A stretch of DNA of 64,000 bases, from contig NBAY01000093.1 of NCBI GenBank assembly GCA_002794775.1, positions 1-64,000 on the forward strand, given 5' to 3'. Shown one piece after another: positions 44,860 through 56,353 of this stretch (its first letter is position 1; each line of letters starts with the position of its first letter). The translations under genes were made by a program, and so were the position numbers. The DNA comes from Porodaedalea pini (lineage: Eukaryota; Basidiomycota; Agaricomycetes; Hymenochaetales; Hymenochaetaceae). A model generated the notes under the pieces. It saw only the letters and a list, made by a program, of their open reading frames with translations. It searched no databases and was not told where the DNA came from.

Positions 44860-47800
44860 TACCCCCCCTCAAGGCTGGGCGTCCCGACCAGCCATGATCG
44901 TGGTCATCAGGTTCAGTGTTGACGAAGAGTGGACGGAGGCGTTTGCAAGGGATGTCGAGTTTACGAGGGGTGCCGGGGTGTTTTTGATAGAATTCTGCGA
45001 TCACCTCCTTTGCATTCTCGCCGAAGTCCATCTCAGGCTGCCAAGTCGGTTCGTTGTAGCCAACCTATTTGATGAGGTACTGTAGTTTTCCTTGGTGTAG
45101 GCACGAGTCTAGAACCTCCTCGATTTCGTACTCCTCCTCATTTTCGATGATATCAGGCGGCGGCAGTGGTGGTTGTTTCTGGCTTTCGAAGGACGGTTCG
45201 ACGGCGGGTTTCAGCAGGGCTTCGTTGAAAATGGGGTGTATCTTTTCCCATCATTTGGGGAGCTTGAGCTTGTAGGCGCTCGCTCCTACCTTGTCAATGA
45301 TGTCGAAGGGCCCATACCACTTGTCGGTGAGCTTTTTTGTTGGTGAGTCTGTACTGATGTTCTGTCCATCGAGGAAGACCTTGTCTCCTGTCATGTACTC
45401 CACTGATACCCCTGCTGTCCGGTCATGATAGCGCTTCATATCTTCCGCTGCCTTGACCAAATTTTCTTTTGCAATGCGATGAGTCTCCTTGATGTGTTTT
45501 GTGAATTCTTCCACTGACATGTTAGCGGATGAGGTTCGTGTCATTTCAAAGCTCAAGGGATGACGTCCGGTGTTCACATAGAAGGGGGACATCTTCGTCG
45601 CTGAGTGTTCGCAGTTGTTGTACACGAACTCTGCGAGGGGAAGCCAGTCTCTCCAGTCCAATTGCCAATGGTCAACGAAGAGTTGGAGGTACTGTTCGAG
45701 CTCTTGGTTGATGCATTCCGTTTGGCCATCCGTTTGCGGGTGGTACGCCGTTGAAGGGTTGCCTTCGATGTGCAGGAGTTTGTACAGCTCCTTCATCATC
45801 GACGCATCAAACTGCGTGCCTCTATCATGGATGATCTTTTTTGGGAGTCCGTGGAGGCGGAAGACGTGGTCGCGGTACAATTGAGCCATACCTTCTGCTG
45901 ACAATTTTGTCGTTGTCAGGATCGCATGCATCTGCTTCGAGAACCTGTCTACAAAGATGCAGATTGCATTGTGTCCTTTGGAGTCCGGGAGTTCTCCAAT
46001 TAGGTCGACCGTAATGATTTCCCAGGGACCTTCAGGGACTGCGTTTGGATGAAGTGGCCTTGACCTCAACATTCTTAAGGCTTTTGTCCATTGACAACAG
46101 TCGCATCCTCGGACGTATGCTCGGGCATCGGAGAACATCGACACCCACCAGAAATTGCGACGGACGAGCTCTACCGTCTTCGATGCCCCCGGATGACCAG
46201 CCAGTACCGAATCATGACACTCCCGCAACATGGCCTCCTTCATTGTTGACGGTACGTACACCTTGCCTTTCATCCACCATAAACCGTCAACCTCTATCAT
46301 ACCCATCGGCCTCTCCAACTCGCCCTGTGCCCTCTGTGCTTCACCCACTCGTTCTACCACCTCGTCGCGTGACGTCCGCACCACTCCACGGTTCAGCCAC
46401 TTGTCCTTGATGAACACGACACTGTCATTGTCATCCTTGCCCTGATCATAGCCCACCATACGCGATAGCAGATCGGCCTTGCCCATCGTCTTCCCAGACT
46501 TGTGTTCGAGGTGGAAGTCGAATTCTTCAAGTTCGGTCCACCAGCGAGCTTGACGATAGCTCAGCTTCTGTGCCGACCTGAAGTAGGTAAGGTTAGCATG
46601 GTCGGACCAGATTTCGATCTTGTGGCGAGCACCGAGGAGGTATTGCTGCCACTCCTTGAGCGCCAAAATGATTGCGAGCATCTCCTTGTCGTAGATCTCG
46701 TAGTTTCGTTCCGCCGGTTCGAGTGCCTCTGACCTGTAGGCGATCACCCTCCACTTTCCTTCCTGCTTCTGCAACAACACACCGCCAAGTGCAAAGTTTG
46801 ACGAGTCTGCCTCTATGCGGAAAGGGCCCTCGTCGTTGGCGATGGCTAGGACTGGAGGTGAGCAGAGATGTTGTCTCAGCTCCTCGAACGCTTCCTGCTG
46901 TTCGGTCTCCCATACCCAGTCCTTCTTGCCCATTAATGACATCAACGGTCAGACTACCTTGCTGTAGTCCTTAATAAACCGTCTCAGCCAGTTTCCCATG
47001 CCAAGGAACTGTTGCAGTTCCTTGAGGTTTTGTGGGACAGGCCAGTTCGCAATCACCTCCGTCTTTGCCGGGTCGGCCTTGATCTTGCCATTGCTGATGA
47101 TGTGGCCGAGGTATTTGACAACCTTAGCATCGAACTCGCACTTTTCCGGCTTCAGGTACAGGCCATTTTCTTTGAGGATCTGGAGGACGTGCCTCGATGT
47201 ACCGATATGCTCCTCGATGGTTTCTGAGAGGATCAAGATGTCATCAAGGTATACGATGATCAAGTTAGCATAGATCAGGTCCTTGAAGATATGGTTGACG
47301 AATGCCTGGAACATTGCTGGTGCGTTACAAAGACCAAAAAACATCACCATCAGTTCGAAGAGGCCCATGTTAGTGCAGAAAGCTGCCTTCCACTCATCGC
47401 CTTCGCGGATCCGGATGTTGTAGTACCCCCAGCAAAGGTCAAGCTTAGTGATGTACTTCGCTTTCTTGACCTTGTCGACGAGTTCGTTGATGAGAGGGAG
47501 GGGATACTTGTTCTTGATCGTACTGTCATTAAGCTTACGGTAATCCTGGATCGGGTGTAGCAATTTGTCAGCCTTCTTGATGAAGAAGAAGGGCGACACC
47601 ATGGGTGATATCGACTGTCGGATACGACCAGACTTCAAGTTCTCATTGAGGAAGTCTTTTAGTGATTGCTGCTCAGTTGGCATGAGCGGATAGATCTTGC
47701 AATCGCTAGGTTTGAAGTTGGGTTTCAAGTCGATGATGTGGTCCCAGGGTCGATGCTCTGGCAACTTCTCAAAGCCTTTTTTGCTGAAGACATCAGTGTA

Positions 47801-48510
47801 GTTGTTGAGGTATGCAGGCCAGGATGCCTTGTCCATTCACACCTCTCTCACCCTCTTCATCTCTTCCATGACCTTCTCGACTTTCCGCATGTCCTCTTCC
47901 ACAACCTTCTCGATCGCACATTCACTGGGACAGCGGGTGAAGTCGAGCATACCTGTCTTCCAGTCAACCTCAGGGTTGTGACGTCGAAGCCAGTCATACC
48001 CTAGGAAGATGTTCGACGATGCAAGCAAGGTTACAGCAAGGACAATCCGTTCCTTATGGTGACCGATCGTAAGTTCCACGTTGACATATTCTTCGATCAT
48101 CCCAGCCTCGTTGTGGGTGCCATCGGCGTTGAGCACTGTGAGGGGTCGGATGTAACGCTTTGTCTCCAGCCTATACTGTTCGATGAATTTCACATTGATG
48201 CACGATCCAGTACACCTTGAATCCACAAGGGCATGCGTGTCCACCTCTCTCACTTCACCCTCTACACTGTGTCTGACATTCAGGAGAAGGTCCAGCTGGC
48301 GTCCGCCAGTTCCTCTCATGAACAGCTGCTCGTATTCTTCATTTTTGTTCACACCGGTGGGGACTTCGTAATCAGGAAAACCATCGACGTTGTTGGCATC
48401 TATATATTTTACAGACAGTTGGTTATATTTTAGTGAATCCGGATTCGAAGTCCCTTGTTCTTCTCAGTCAGTCGCCCCGATGGCTACATCTGACCACTTG
48501 CAAAACCCTG
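44860..48510 (-). pseudogene. pol: gypsy pol: protease, RT, RNase H, integrase, chromodomain
   Basis: One frame is kept from about 48510 to 44860. Protease: ALVDSRCTGSCI; the family has Gly after DS, so the active site is altered by G to A. RT: KLDLCWGYYNIRI and IIVYLDDILILS. RNase H: IEADSSNFALGG. Integrase: ECHDSVLAGHPG..CDCCQWTK zinc site, then VDLIGELPDSKG, IIHDRGTQFDAS and STAYHPQTDGQTE, so D, D and E are all present. Chromodomain-like tail: YEIEEVLDSCLHQGKLQYLI then *VGYNEPTWQPE. Stops: TGA at 48464, 47837, 46949 and 45251 (all CGA-compatible) and TAG at 45065 (Trp TGG). A chromodomain would direct integration to modified chromatin. Confidence 0.92.
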
Positions 48511-49563
48511 TGAGTCGACGACCTCTTTGTCATCTCCTTCTTCTTCCACATAGTCCTCCACAGTCGACCTCCGAGTGTCTACGACTTCCTCGAAGGCCGA
48601 TTCCTTCATCGCGCCGAGCTCGTTGGCGAGGAGGCGACGCTCGCCTGGCGCCATCAGTTCCAGCATGCGCTGGATGATCAGTTTTCCTTGCGGGCACTTG
48701 TTCTTAAAGTGATCCAGCCCACCACAGATCCAGCACGCACATCAGCATTGTGCCTCGTTCATTGAGACATCCATTGGCTGGCCTGCACCTCCAAAGGTGA
48801 CGCCAGTTGCATCACGCTTGTCGGAGTGTGGTGGCACAAACGGTCATCGAGCGGGCGGGACCTGCTGCTGCAGAGGGTGCTGGAGGGGTAGCGTGCAGCC
48901 TCGCTGGATGGCCCGAATCTGCTGTTTGCCGCGATCGATCTCGATGGCCTTTTTCTTCCAGGCATCGTATGTCGTTGGGACTGGGGTCGACCTTAACACT
49001 CTGTGGACCACCTCAATGTTCATCGCACATTTTAGGTGATCACAGATTACACTGTCATCCTTCAGGTCTGCTGCCTTGATGATCACATCGAGCTTCTGGA
49101 AGAACTCATCGGATGAGAGGTCCTTCTGAATTTTCTCTTGGAATTCTTTCAGGGCCTTCTCCTTTCTGTTTGGATCATCGAACGAGGCATCCAGTCATTC
49201 CTGGAACCTGGTCCAGCTATCTGTGAAACTCATGACCCTGCTTGTCATGAATTCCTGGACGTAGTTTTGCGCCCACGTCGATGCGTTGCCACCCTTGAGA
49301 TAGGAGAGCACGACGTAGATCTTGCTCGACGACGAGGGGTATCTCGTCGGGTTTGCCAAGATGAAGAGAAGGACTTCACGCTTGAAATCAAGGTAATCGT
49401 CACCGCCAGTGAATTCACGTGGCCAGGCGACGTCAATGTTAGGGGGTGGAGCATTCCCAGCTTGCGCAGCAGGGACATTCGCCGCTTGCTGAGTAAAGGC
49501 CGCAGTGATTAACGCTGCGAGCTCCCGTTGTTGTTGCTGAGTGAAACCCATAGATGTTGACAT
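48484..49563 (-). pseudogene. gag: gypsy gag with CCHC zinc knuckle
   Basis: Starts MSTSMGFTQQQQRELAALI at 49563. Core WPREFTGGDDYLDFKREVLL and STWAQNYVQEF. Zinc knuckle CWICGGLDHFKNKC near 48.7 kb (CX2CX4HX4C). TGA at 49195, 48844 and 48742 all fit CGA ancestors. Gag ends with TAG at 48484-48486, just after a slippery heptamer. The 5' part, 49.84-50.34 kb, is leader without a clear gene. Confidence 0.88.
48502..48508 (-). promoter_or_regulatory. canonical -1 ribosomal frameshift heptamer G GGT TTT
   Basis: On the minus strand gag reads CAG GGT TTT GCA and stops at TAG about 16 nt past the heptamer. Slipping back one base gives GGG TTT TGC AAG, which is exactly the pol frame. Confidence 0.7.
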
Positions 49564-50347
49564 TGTCAGTGCTGGCGTGCGGGATAGGTGTTCAGGAGGT
49601 GTTGGCGGTGATGAATCTCTACGGGGTGTACGATAGCATCCTGGTTCGCCAGGAAGGATGACCGACGATGTCGAGACGGCAGGGGACGATGGTGCGCGAG
49701 GGGTTCGAGGTGCCCACTGAACTCGTTGAGCTTGTTCATTAGTTGAGTACCAAGTGTGTCTAATGTCACTCCACCAGATGTCGTGGGTGACACACTCACT
49801 GTCGGTTGTGACATACGAAGCGCGTTCTGGGTCAAACTGTGAGGATGAAGGTAGGGCCCGCTGTTGTTCCTCTGTGAGATCTATCTTGACTAGAATGGAG
49901 GGGGAACGGGGAGGGGCTGGTTGTCTGGATGAACATTATGCTGATGAAGGACAGGTTCATTGGCGAATTTGATGGTCAGACGAAAGGCGGCAACTGAGAT
50001 AACAATCAACAACGAGGTTGAGGACTGCACGCGATGTGTTACCCATGTCCAAGTCAGGTGCGATCTCCACCAAAGGCTGATGCGGAGAGCCAGGGTGGGA
50101 GAGGGTTTCCTGATCGGGGTGTCAACTCCTCTGAGGTCAAGTTGACGTCCAAACACGGTAAGGGTCAGGAGAAGTCGGATTACTTAATACACAAACATCT
50201 GAAAACGTCCGGGCAGGGTTGAGGGTTTGTCGTTCAGGGGGTTTACATGTCAAGTCCTTCGAGGGGAGCGCTCCTCTAGACCGAGTGAAGGCGAGTCGGC
50301 AACAACAACATATGCTGGGGATGAGCCTGGGTGAGGCTCTGCTTTTA

Positions 50348-50774
50348 TGTTAGGTGGGAGTCTGGGAGACGACTTGGACTGGGCAGGCCTCGGCTGACTG
50401 TTGTCTGGGATGTGCTATACTCGAGCGGGGACTCAGGACACGCTGTACTCAGGCTAGGTCATCGCAGAGGTAAGAGGATTAATACAAGATTAAGCTAATA
50501 CAAGGGGAACAAGTCTCACCTAGGTCGTTGTGGAGGTAAGAGGAAAAGCAGAGCAAGGAGTTCATGCACTTTCTCAGACCTTATATAGCGACGACCATGG
50601 GAGAATATTACCTATCATTACATAAAGGGAGTGGAATGGAACAAATGAAGGTTGCGTGAAAGGGGTGTGGGAAATGATTAGAAAGATGATTAAATATAAT
50701 GAAAAGGGACGATTAAAAGAAAAGAAATGGTAAAAGGGAAAATAAAAGAAAAGGTGAAAGTTTGAGTCCTAACA
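50348..50774 (-). repeat. 5' LTR of the first gypsy element
   Basis: 427 bp, TGTTAG..CTAACA, followed by the target duplication CCTAT. Transcription of the element starts here and runs to lower coordinates. Confidence 0.95.
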
Positions 50775-50779
50775 CCTAT

Positions 50780-51140
50780 CCCGTAGGCATGTGGTCGTAG
50801 CCCATGAACGTATCCACCACAAAGTTGTCCGTGTGGATCATCTGGTACATCACGAACTCTGTGATGCCACCCCACGGTGTGCACCCGAAGAGCAAGCAGT
50901 AGAGGGTTACGCCGAGCACCCACATGCCATCCATTGACATCAGCTCTGTCGGAAGACTGCAGACATTGGACATGTCCAAAGAGGTATTTGCCATCGATGA
51001 GGCAGACACCTCATCATCCTTCATGGTCCTCTTATCCAACTCCAGCTCGCCCATCACTCCCATGCCGAGCTTTCCTTTCTCCACGAGCCCCGGCACCTTC
51101 CCTCACACCACCTTGAAGTGGCAGAGCGCCGACTGCAGGA
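50780..51140 (-). pseudogene. protein kinase relic (CaMKK/SNF1-activating type), middle of the catalytic domain
   Basis: MWVLGVTLYCLLFGCTPW is kinase subdomain IX of this group, followed by EFVMYQMIHTDNFVVDTFMG and YDHMPTG. Upstream, ELELDKRTMKDDE and a degraded subdomain VIII are seen. The N-lobe is absent and the relic begins right after topoisomerase sequence. The gypsy element is inserted at its 3' side. Confidence 0.65.
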
Positions 51141-51185
51141 CACTGCATGTTGTGGGTGAATGGCGGGGGACCTCCTGTACAAATG

Positions 51186-52927
51186 TTTTGATCAGAATGA
51201 GATCCTTCTTGGACACAACCGTTGCAGTGTTTCTCATTTACAGCTCGCAGTGCAAGGCAATCGATAAAGTACATAGCGGTCACGCACTGCCGGTCGGCCA
51301 TAAGCTTGCTCCACAGTTCGCCGTTGTAGTCTTTTGGTGAATACGGTTGACATGTTTCTTTATTGTGTAGCATTCGTGCTTGCACTAGCAGACAGAGGAA
51401 GAAAGGAGCAAACCTTCAGCTCATAAGCTTACTCAAACTTGCTCATATCACTCTGGCCCTTGAGTGATGAGCCAGTGGCAAGGAAGACATAGTTGTGATT
51501 CCCATTGATGTTCTCCATCCAGTTTGCAAGCCATGTTACCATCTGGTCATGGATTACATTCTTCCAGTTGCCAGGCATGTTCGGCTTCAGAATGGGAACA
51601 CCTTCACCTATGTTGATGGTTATGTCTTCTGGGCAGACACAGAACTATAATCATGTTAGCATATTTACAGCCTTTTTCATAAGTCCTGCAACACGTGCAT
51701 GTCACGTGAAATGAGCCGTGTCAGAGCCAAAGTGTCGAAAAATTAGAATGAATGCCTATTTTCTCTGTGAATTCTGCACAGTACCTGCTCATTAAGTACT
51801 CAAAAAAAAAGGCACGGTTCTCAGGAGAAGAAATATGTAAAATAGGGAGCAATACATTGACTGTGTAGGTGGGTAGAGATCAAACAAGTGCAGCCAGTCT
51901 GTTCTCTCATACATTTCCACTGAGATTCAAAAATTATGGCTCCCCTATATCTACCTATAAAATTCTTTCCTGTGACTGTAAATTAAGTATATGACTATAC
52001 CAACATCTCCTACAAGTTTGAAGCCAATCTGTTCAGTATTCATGGTGCAGAAGCAAGATTTGTGTTCCACTTCAAGCTCTTTCCACCCTCCTTTTCTCAC
52101 AACAGATCTTGCAGAGTAGAACACAAATCTTGCTGCTGCACCATGAATACTGAACAGATTGGCTTCAAACTTGTAGGAGATGTTGGTATAGTCATATACT
52201 TAATTTAAAGACACAGGAAAGAATTTTATAGGTAGATATAGGGGAGCCATAATTTTTGAATCTCAGTGGAAATGGGTGAGAGAACAGACCAGCTGCACTT
52301 GTTTGATCTCCACCCACCTACACAGTCAATTTATTGCTCCCTATTTTACATATTTCTTCTCCTGAGAACCGTACCTTTTTTTTTGAGTACTTAATGAGCA
52401 GGTACTGTGCAGAATTCACAGAGAAAATAGGCATTCATTCTAATTCTTCGACACTTTGGCTCTGACACGGCTCATTTCACGTGACATGCACATGTCGCAG
52501 GACTTATGAAAAAGGCTGTAAGAAAATACAAATAGAATGCAGCAGGCGGACCTTGAGAGAACCTTTGTGAGGATGTTTGCCACAGCCGCAGAAGAGGCCT
52601 GGAGGTTCAACTCTGAAATTGCCAACCTTCTCTTTGCGACTGTTGAGGACACAGGTCGTGAAAGGTTCCTTGACTTTGTCCCTCTCGGCTTTCATGACCT
52701 TCTTCTCTGCATTACTCTTGGCCTTCTTCTGTGCTTTCTGCGCCTCGTAGAATTCAAACGTGGTCTGAAAGTCACAATGATCAAAGTCCTTGATTTTCGT
52801 GCCATCGCACTATTAAAACTCATGAGAATAAAGTCAAAAGGGCTTCCTTCGAAGCTACAATGCTATTTTGAAAGACATACCTTTGGTCGAGCATGGCACT
52901 TTTCAATGTCGCTATCCAACTCTGCGC
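51186..52927 (-). pseudogene. DNA topoisomerase I pseudogene, unprocessed, interrupted by a MITE
   Basis: Minus strand in order: IKDFDHCDFQTTFEFYEAQK (52.77 kb), MKAERDKVKEPFTTCVLNSR and KEKVGNFRVEPPGLFCGCGK (52.68-52.58 kb), HPHKGSLK and a GTCCGC donor, [MITE], TGCTAAC..TTATAG, CPEDITINIGEGVPILKPNM (51.63 kb), VTWLANWMENINGNHNYVFL and ATGSSLKGQSDMSKFE (51.54-51.43 kb), then ELWSKLMADRQCVTAMYFID and CLALRAVNEK (51.33-51.25 kb). This is the Top1 core without the catalytic Tyr region. Several Arg-to-Cys changes fit CpG decay. Its upstream part is cut by the second gypsy LTR at 52928. Introns are kept, so it is not a retrocopy. Confidence 0.85.
51668..52518. mobile_element. Tc1/mariner-derived hairpin MITE, 851 bp
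   Basis: Ends CAGCCTTTTTCATAAGTCCT and its reverse complement, flanked by TA on both sides (51666-51667, 52519-52520). Two arms of about 400 bp surround a loop of about 50 bp. The arms match the left 450 bp of the Tc1 element at 19023. Confidence 0.9.
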
Positions 52928-53757
52928 TGTAGGGGTGCAGACTCTTCCAATCCGAAGGGCGATCCGGGCTAGCGCTTGTGTTTGACCCAAGGAGGACTGC
53001 GGTGACTCGGTATACCGAGAGGGACAACCTAAGTAGAGCAAGGTTCGAGATATGAAGACTTGGCGATACGGATACCTGCGGGATTCCGGTTAGACCAAGA
53101 CTCGGGCGGGTAAAATCAGCACTTGAGGCAGCGGCCGAGGGCGTTCGGTGATTGGGTGACGGAGTTCTGAGAGTCAGCGACAGAGTCGGTGTATACTGTT
53201 TTCAGAACGAGAGTCGGGCAAGTAGTGCGTAGTAATGCATGTAGTAGATTGTGGTCTAGAGGTTGAGAGGGGACTGTCTGTCTCTGTACTGTTGCTCCTC
53301 TATCTCTCCCTCTCTATCTACAAACTACTGCGAATTTATACTAAACTGAAGCAAAGAAAGCGGTGCAGGACTCGGCCGAGTCTGTGTGAACAGATGTGAA
53401 GGTGAGTCGGCAATCGGCCTGCGCACATCACGCAGCCGATCATCGTGGAGTGATATTGTAGTGCCCAACCTGCTCTCTCGTCTCCCACCACTGCACAACT
53501 GTATCCCACGTCCTTGTCCTACTCCCCTAAGTCCTTCCACCTGTGCCCACGAGAGTTGGTCGTCCATGTGCTGATCGAGTTCGTACGACATCCGTCCGTC
53601 CAATCGTGTCCATACCAAGAATTAATAATAAAGAGTAGGCCGCCGATTACGAATGAATAAATGGTAATGTTCGGCAGCCGGTAAAGGGAGTCAAAGGAGT
53701 AGTGTAAGTGAGGGCGGAAAGACTTGGCCGGCGCGTAGGCGATAGTTAATCGCTACA
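52928..53757 (-). repeat. 3' LTR of the second gypsy element (single copy in window)
   Basis: TGTAG..CTACA ends, 830 bp. Just inside it, on the minus strand, a purine-rich stretch ending GGGAGA precedes TGTAGCG, as expected of a polypurine tract. The partner LTR is outside, so the boundary at 52928 rests on the end symmetry and on where Top1 sequence stops. Confidence 0.7.
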
Positions 53758-53862
53758 TCTCCCGGGGGGCCAGAAAAAAGGTGTTTGCGGTGTACATGAG
53801 AAGGGGTTGAATTGGACATTAAAGAATGTGTAATGGGCGAGGTTCGGTGCATTCTGTGGTAT

Positions 53863-54414
53863 TTAGTGGTGCGAAGAAGAAGATGAAGAGGTTGACGGTT
53901 CACCGATCAATGCCGAAATCGCACCCTGGAGTTTTGTGATGTGCGCTAATTGTTGCGTGACCGTGTCACAGAGGTTCTCGAGTTGGACTGACGGGGCTGG
54001 GTGGTGTATGCTCGTCTGTAGGTCCGGGTGCCACGGGATAATTGCGATCCGGATCAGGTCGTGTGTCACCACTGAATGTAGACGCTGGTTGACTGGGAGT
54101 TCCAGCCCTTGATTGACGACATACTTGGTGTGGTTATTGATCAGGGTCGGTCGGGGTCGGAACTGGACATCGATCACCATGTACAGGTGCAGGAAGAACT
54201 CATGCACCTTCATGCCAGGCTCGGCGATCGAGCGCCAGAAGCGCTGGTGAGATCCGGAGTGGCGTAGGACGTCCTCGAGAGTGGCCTGACGTGAGTGATG
54301 GCGTGCAACGGCGAGCGTGAATGATATCGACCAGTTGTGGACCCCTCGTATGTCATCCGGGCACAGGATTCGGTTGTCATAGAAAGACTCGGTGCTGGTT
54401 CGGTCTGAGCGCAT
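53863..54414 (-). CDS. accessory ORF of the second gypsy element, unknown function
   Basis: 183 residues, start MRSDRTSTESFYDNRILCPD. Contains EFFLHLYMVIDVQFRPRP, a leucine/glutamine-rich helical end (LCDTVTQQLAHITKLQG) and a serine tail. Same strand as pol, just inside the 3' LTR. No stop inside; no family recognised. Confidence 0.5.
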   Translation of the reverse strand: MRSDRTSTESFYDNRILCPDDIRGVHNWSISFTLAVARHHSRQATLEDVLRHSGSHQRFWRSIAEPGMKVHEFFLHLYMVIDVQFRPRPTLINNHTKYVVNQGLELPVNQRLHSVVTHDLIRIAIIPWHPDLQTSIHHPAPSVQLENLCDTVTQQLAHITKLQGAISALIGEPSTSSSSSSHH

Positions 54415-54705
54415 GGTCGGTGAAGGGTAGAAGTGAAGAAAGACAAAGTTGAATTATTCAAGAGGGGGATATCGTAGAGCGGATGATTCTAAATGAACGA
54501 AAAGGAGGGGGTATTTTATAGAGACTCGGAGTTATTAATTGGTGCGATGTTCGGTGTAAGAAAAAAAAAATTTGGGGTGGAGAGAAAGTAAAATAGAGAG
54601 GGTCGGTGTCTGTTGTCATACGAAACGGGGTTCTTTGTTATTAAAGGAATGGAGGGGTACTCTATTTTGCCTAATGTAACATGAGGCGTTTGAGTCAGGG
54701 GGGTT

Positions 54706-55674
54706 TCAAGAGAAATGCACCAGGTGTTCGGCTTTAGCCTCCCTGTCCATCATAGCTGATCCTTCCTGTGCGATCCTTCCATACTTGGCTGCGAACGTTG
54801 CATTGAAGTCGTTCCACGATGCGATCAAGTTCATGTGCTCACCTAGGTTGATCGGTACAATGTGGTGCTCGTTGAGTTGACCGACTAACTGTGAGAGTAG
54901 TTCGTGGGCTTTGATGGCTTGTTCCCGAGCAGTTTCGGCGAGGCGGGCCATTGAGATCGCTGTTTCCTGAAGGGCCGATTGTTGTGCTTCGCATGCTGTA
55001 CACTCCTGCTCGGCGTCTTCGAGCATTGCTGCGAAGTCGGCCTGCTCAGCTTCTGCAGAAATCAGTGATTCCCGGGCTTCGTACAGTTGGCTGAGGTATG
55101 CCAGTTGGACGTAGGACACCATTGCTGCGGCGTTGAACCGAGAGAGGGTCAGGGCTGATTCGTAGGAGGTCGCCTTCCTGCTCGTGATCCGTCTGAACAC
55201 CGTGCGGTATACTTCTTCGTACGCGAGTTGTGTGAGCCCCTCGCAGTCGGGGCTGGCTATGGCGACTGCGGTGCAGAATTGAGACCACGAACCTCCAGCG
55301 AGTGCGGGTGACTGCGAGAGTCGCTCTTGTATTTCAGGTGTGCAGAACGTATAGGCCATGTATATCAGAGTCGGGTCTGTGGGCGTGAGCTTATCGAATG
55401 CGAACAGTAGTTCCGCCATGAACTTGGCGAATGAGGTCATTGCCGGGTCGTACACGACTATCTGCAAGACCCCGGTCAGGCGAGGGTTGGCCAGTGCAAG
55501 GTCGCCGGGCATCGGGTTGGGCATGCAGCGCGCCATGCCCTTGAGGACAATCGCGTGGGGAGGGGTGATGTCGGTACTTTCCATTGTGGGCAGGGTCGGA
55601 TGTTGTTTCTTTTTCTTTTTGTCGCTTTCAGTAATGTCGTGTCTTTTTAAGGACAGTTGCGTCGCCTGAGTCAT
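54706..55674 (-). CDS. accessory ORF of the second gypsy element with coiled coil
   Basis: 322 residues, with an inner start MESTDITPPHAIVLKGMARC near 55.58 kb likely. An alpha-helical half near residues 205-275 (LISAEAEQADFAAMLEDAEQ, QQSALQETAISMARLAETAR) suggests a coiled coil. Same strand as pol. From 55.67 to 56.35 kb nothing was recognised. Confidence 0.5.
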   Translation of the reverse strand: MTQATQLSLKRHDITESDKKKKKQHPTLPTMESTDITPPHAIVLKGMARCMPNPMPGDLALANPRLTGVLQIVVYDPAMTSFAKFMAELLFAFDKLTPTDPTLIYMAYTFCTPEIQERLSQSPALAGGSWSQFCTAVAIASPDCEGLTQLAYEEVYRTVFRRITSRKATSYESALTLSRFNAAAMVSYVQLAYLSQLYEARESLISAEAEQADFAAMLEDAEQECTACEAQQSALQETAISMARLAETAREQAIKAHELLSQLVGQLNEHHIVPINLGEHMNLIASWNDFNATFAAKYGRIAQEGSAMMDREAKAEHLVHFS

Positions 55675-56353
55675 TTGTGTGTCTGTATCGGGTGGACCTC
55701 TCTGTATTGGTCATGCCATCAGTCAGCGGAGTTCGCATTCGTTGTGTGTTTCGGGCGATTCATTTGCATGCTTCGGTTGGTCCTTCGGTGGGTGATTTGT
55801 GACAGTGATGGTGTCATTTTCTCGTGGTCGGTGGCCGGTCGATCGGCAGATTTGGGTGTCTTTTTAGTCCAATGTTTTGTGTTTTATGTGTTTGGTACCG
55901 GTCCGTGTCTCTGTATTGCCGGTTGTGATCTTTTGTTTGGTGGTCCTGGTTCGGCGTAGTTATCTTCTTTGGTGTTCGTTTTCCGTTGAGTATTTGTGTG
56001 TTGCGTGCCTCGGGGTCCCCTTTTGGTAGGAGCAGGCTTACAGTTGGCTGCTGGTGTTTGGTGTGTGCCTGGGTTTGTTGTGAGTGATCGGCGGGTTCGT
56101 ACTGTATTTGGTGTGGTCTAGATCTGCATGTGATTGGCTTTTGAGGTGTGTGATCGTCAAGAACCGTTTCGGGTGCTTTGGTGATCTTGAAATGACCGGG
56201 TTCCACGTCATGCTTCTCGAGTGCGATCACGGCGCTTGTTCCGGTCCGGTAACGCGGGGGTGTGATTCCTGTTGGTAAAGATCGTCATAGTTTTCGAAAC
56301 GTGCCCCCCCTCTACTTTTTACTACCACCTCCTCCGTCTCACCTTACCCATTC

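Larger units (their letters stand above)
44432..50774 (-). mobile_element. complete chromodomain Ty3/gypsy LTR retrotransposon
   Basis: Two 427-bp LTRs (44432-44858 and 50348-50774) start TGTTAG and end CTAACA, flanked by CCTAT on both sides (44427-44431 and 50775-50779). Order on the minus strand: gag, protease, reverse transcriptase, RNase H, integrase, chromodomain. Every stop in pol is a point transition and no indel was found in pol. The element is dead but structurally whole. Confidence 0.95.

Noticed and set aside
45529..47560. Plus-strand open frames over gypsy pol
   Set aside because: Antisense shadows of a clear pol frame; the extra length comes from the high GC of the coding strand.
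51505..51714. Plus-strand open frame beside the MITE
   Set aside because: It is antisense to the topoisomerase I exon and has no independent support.
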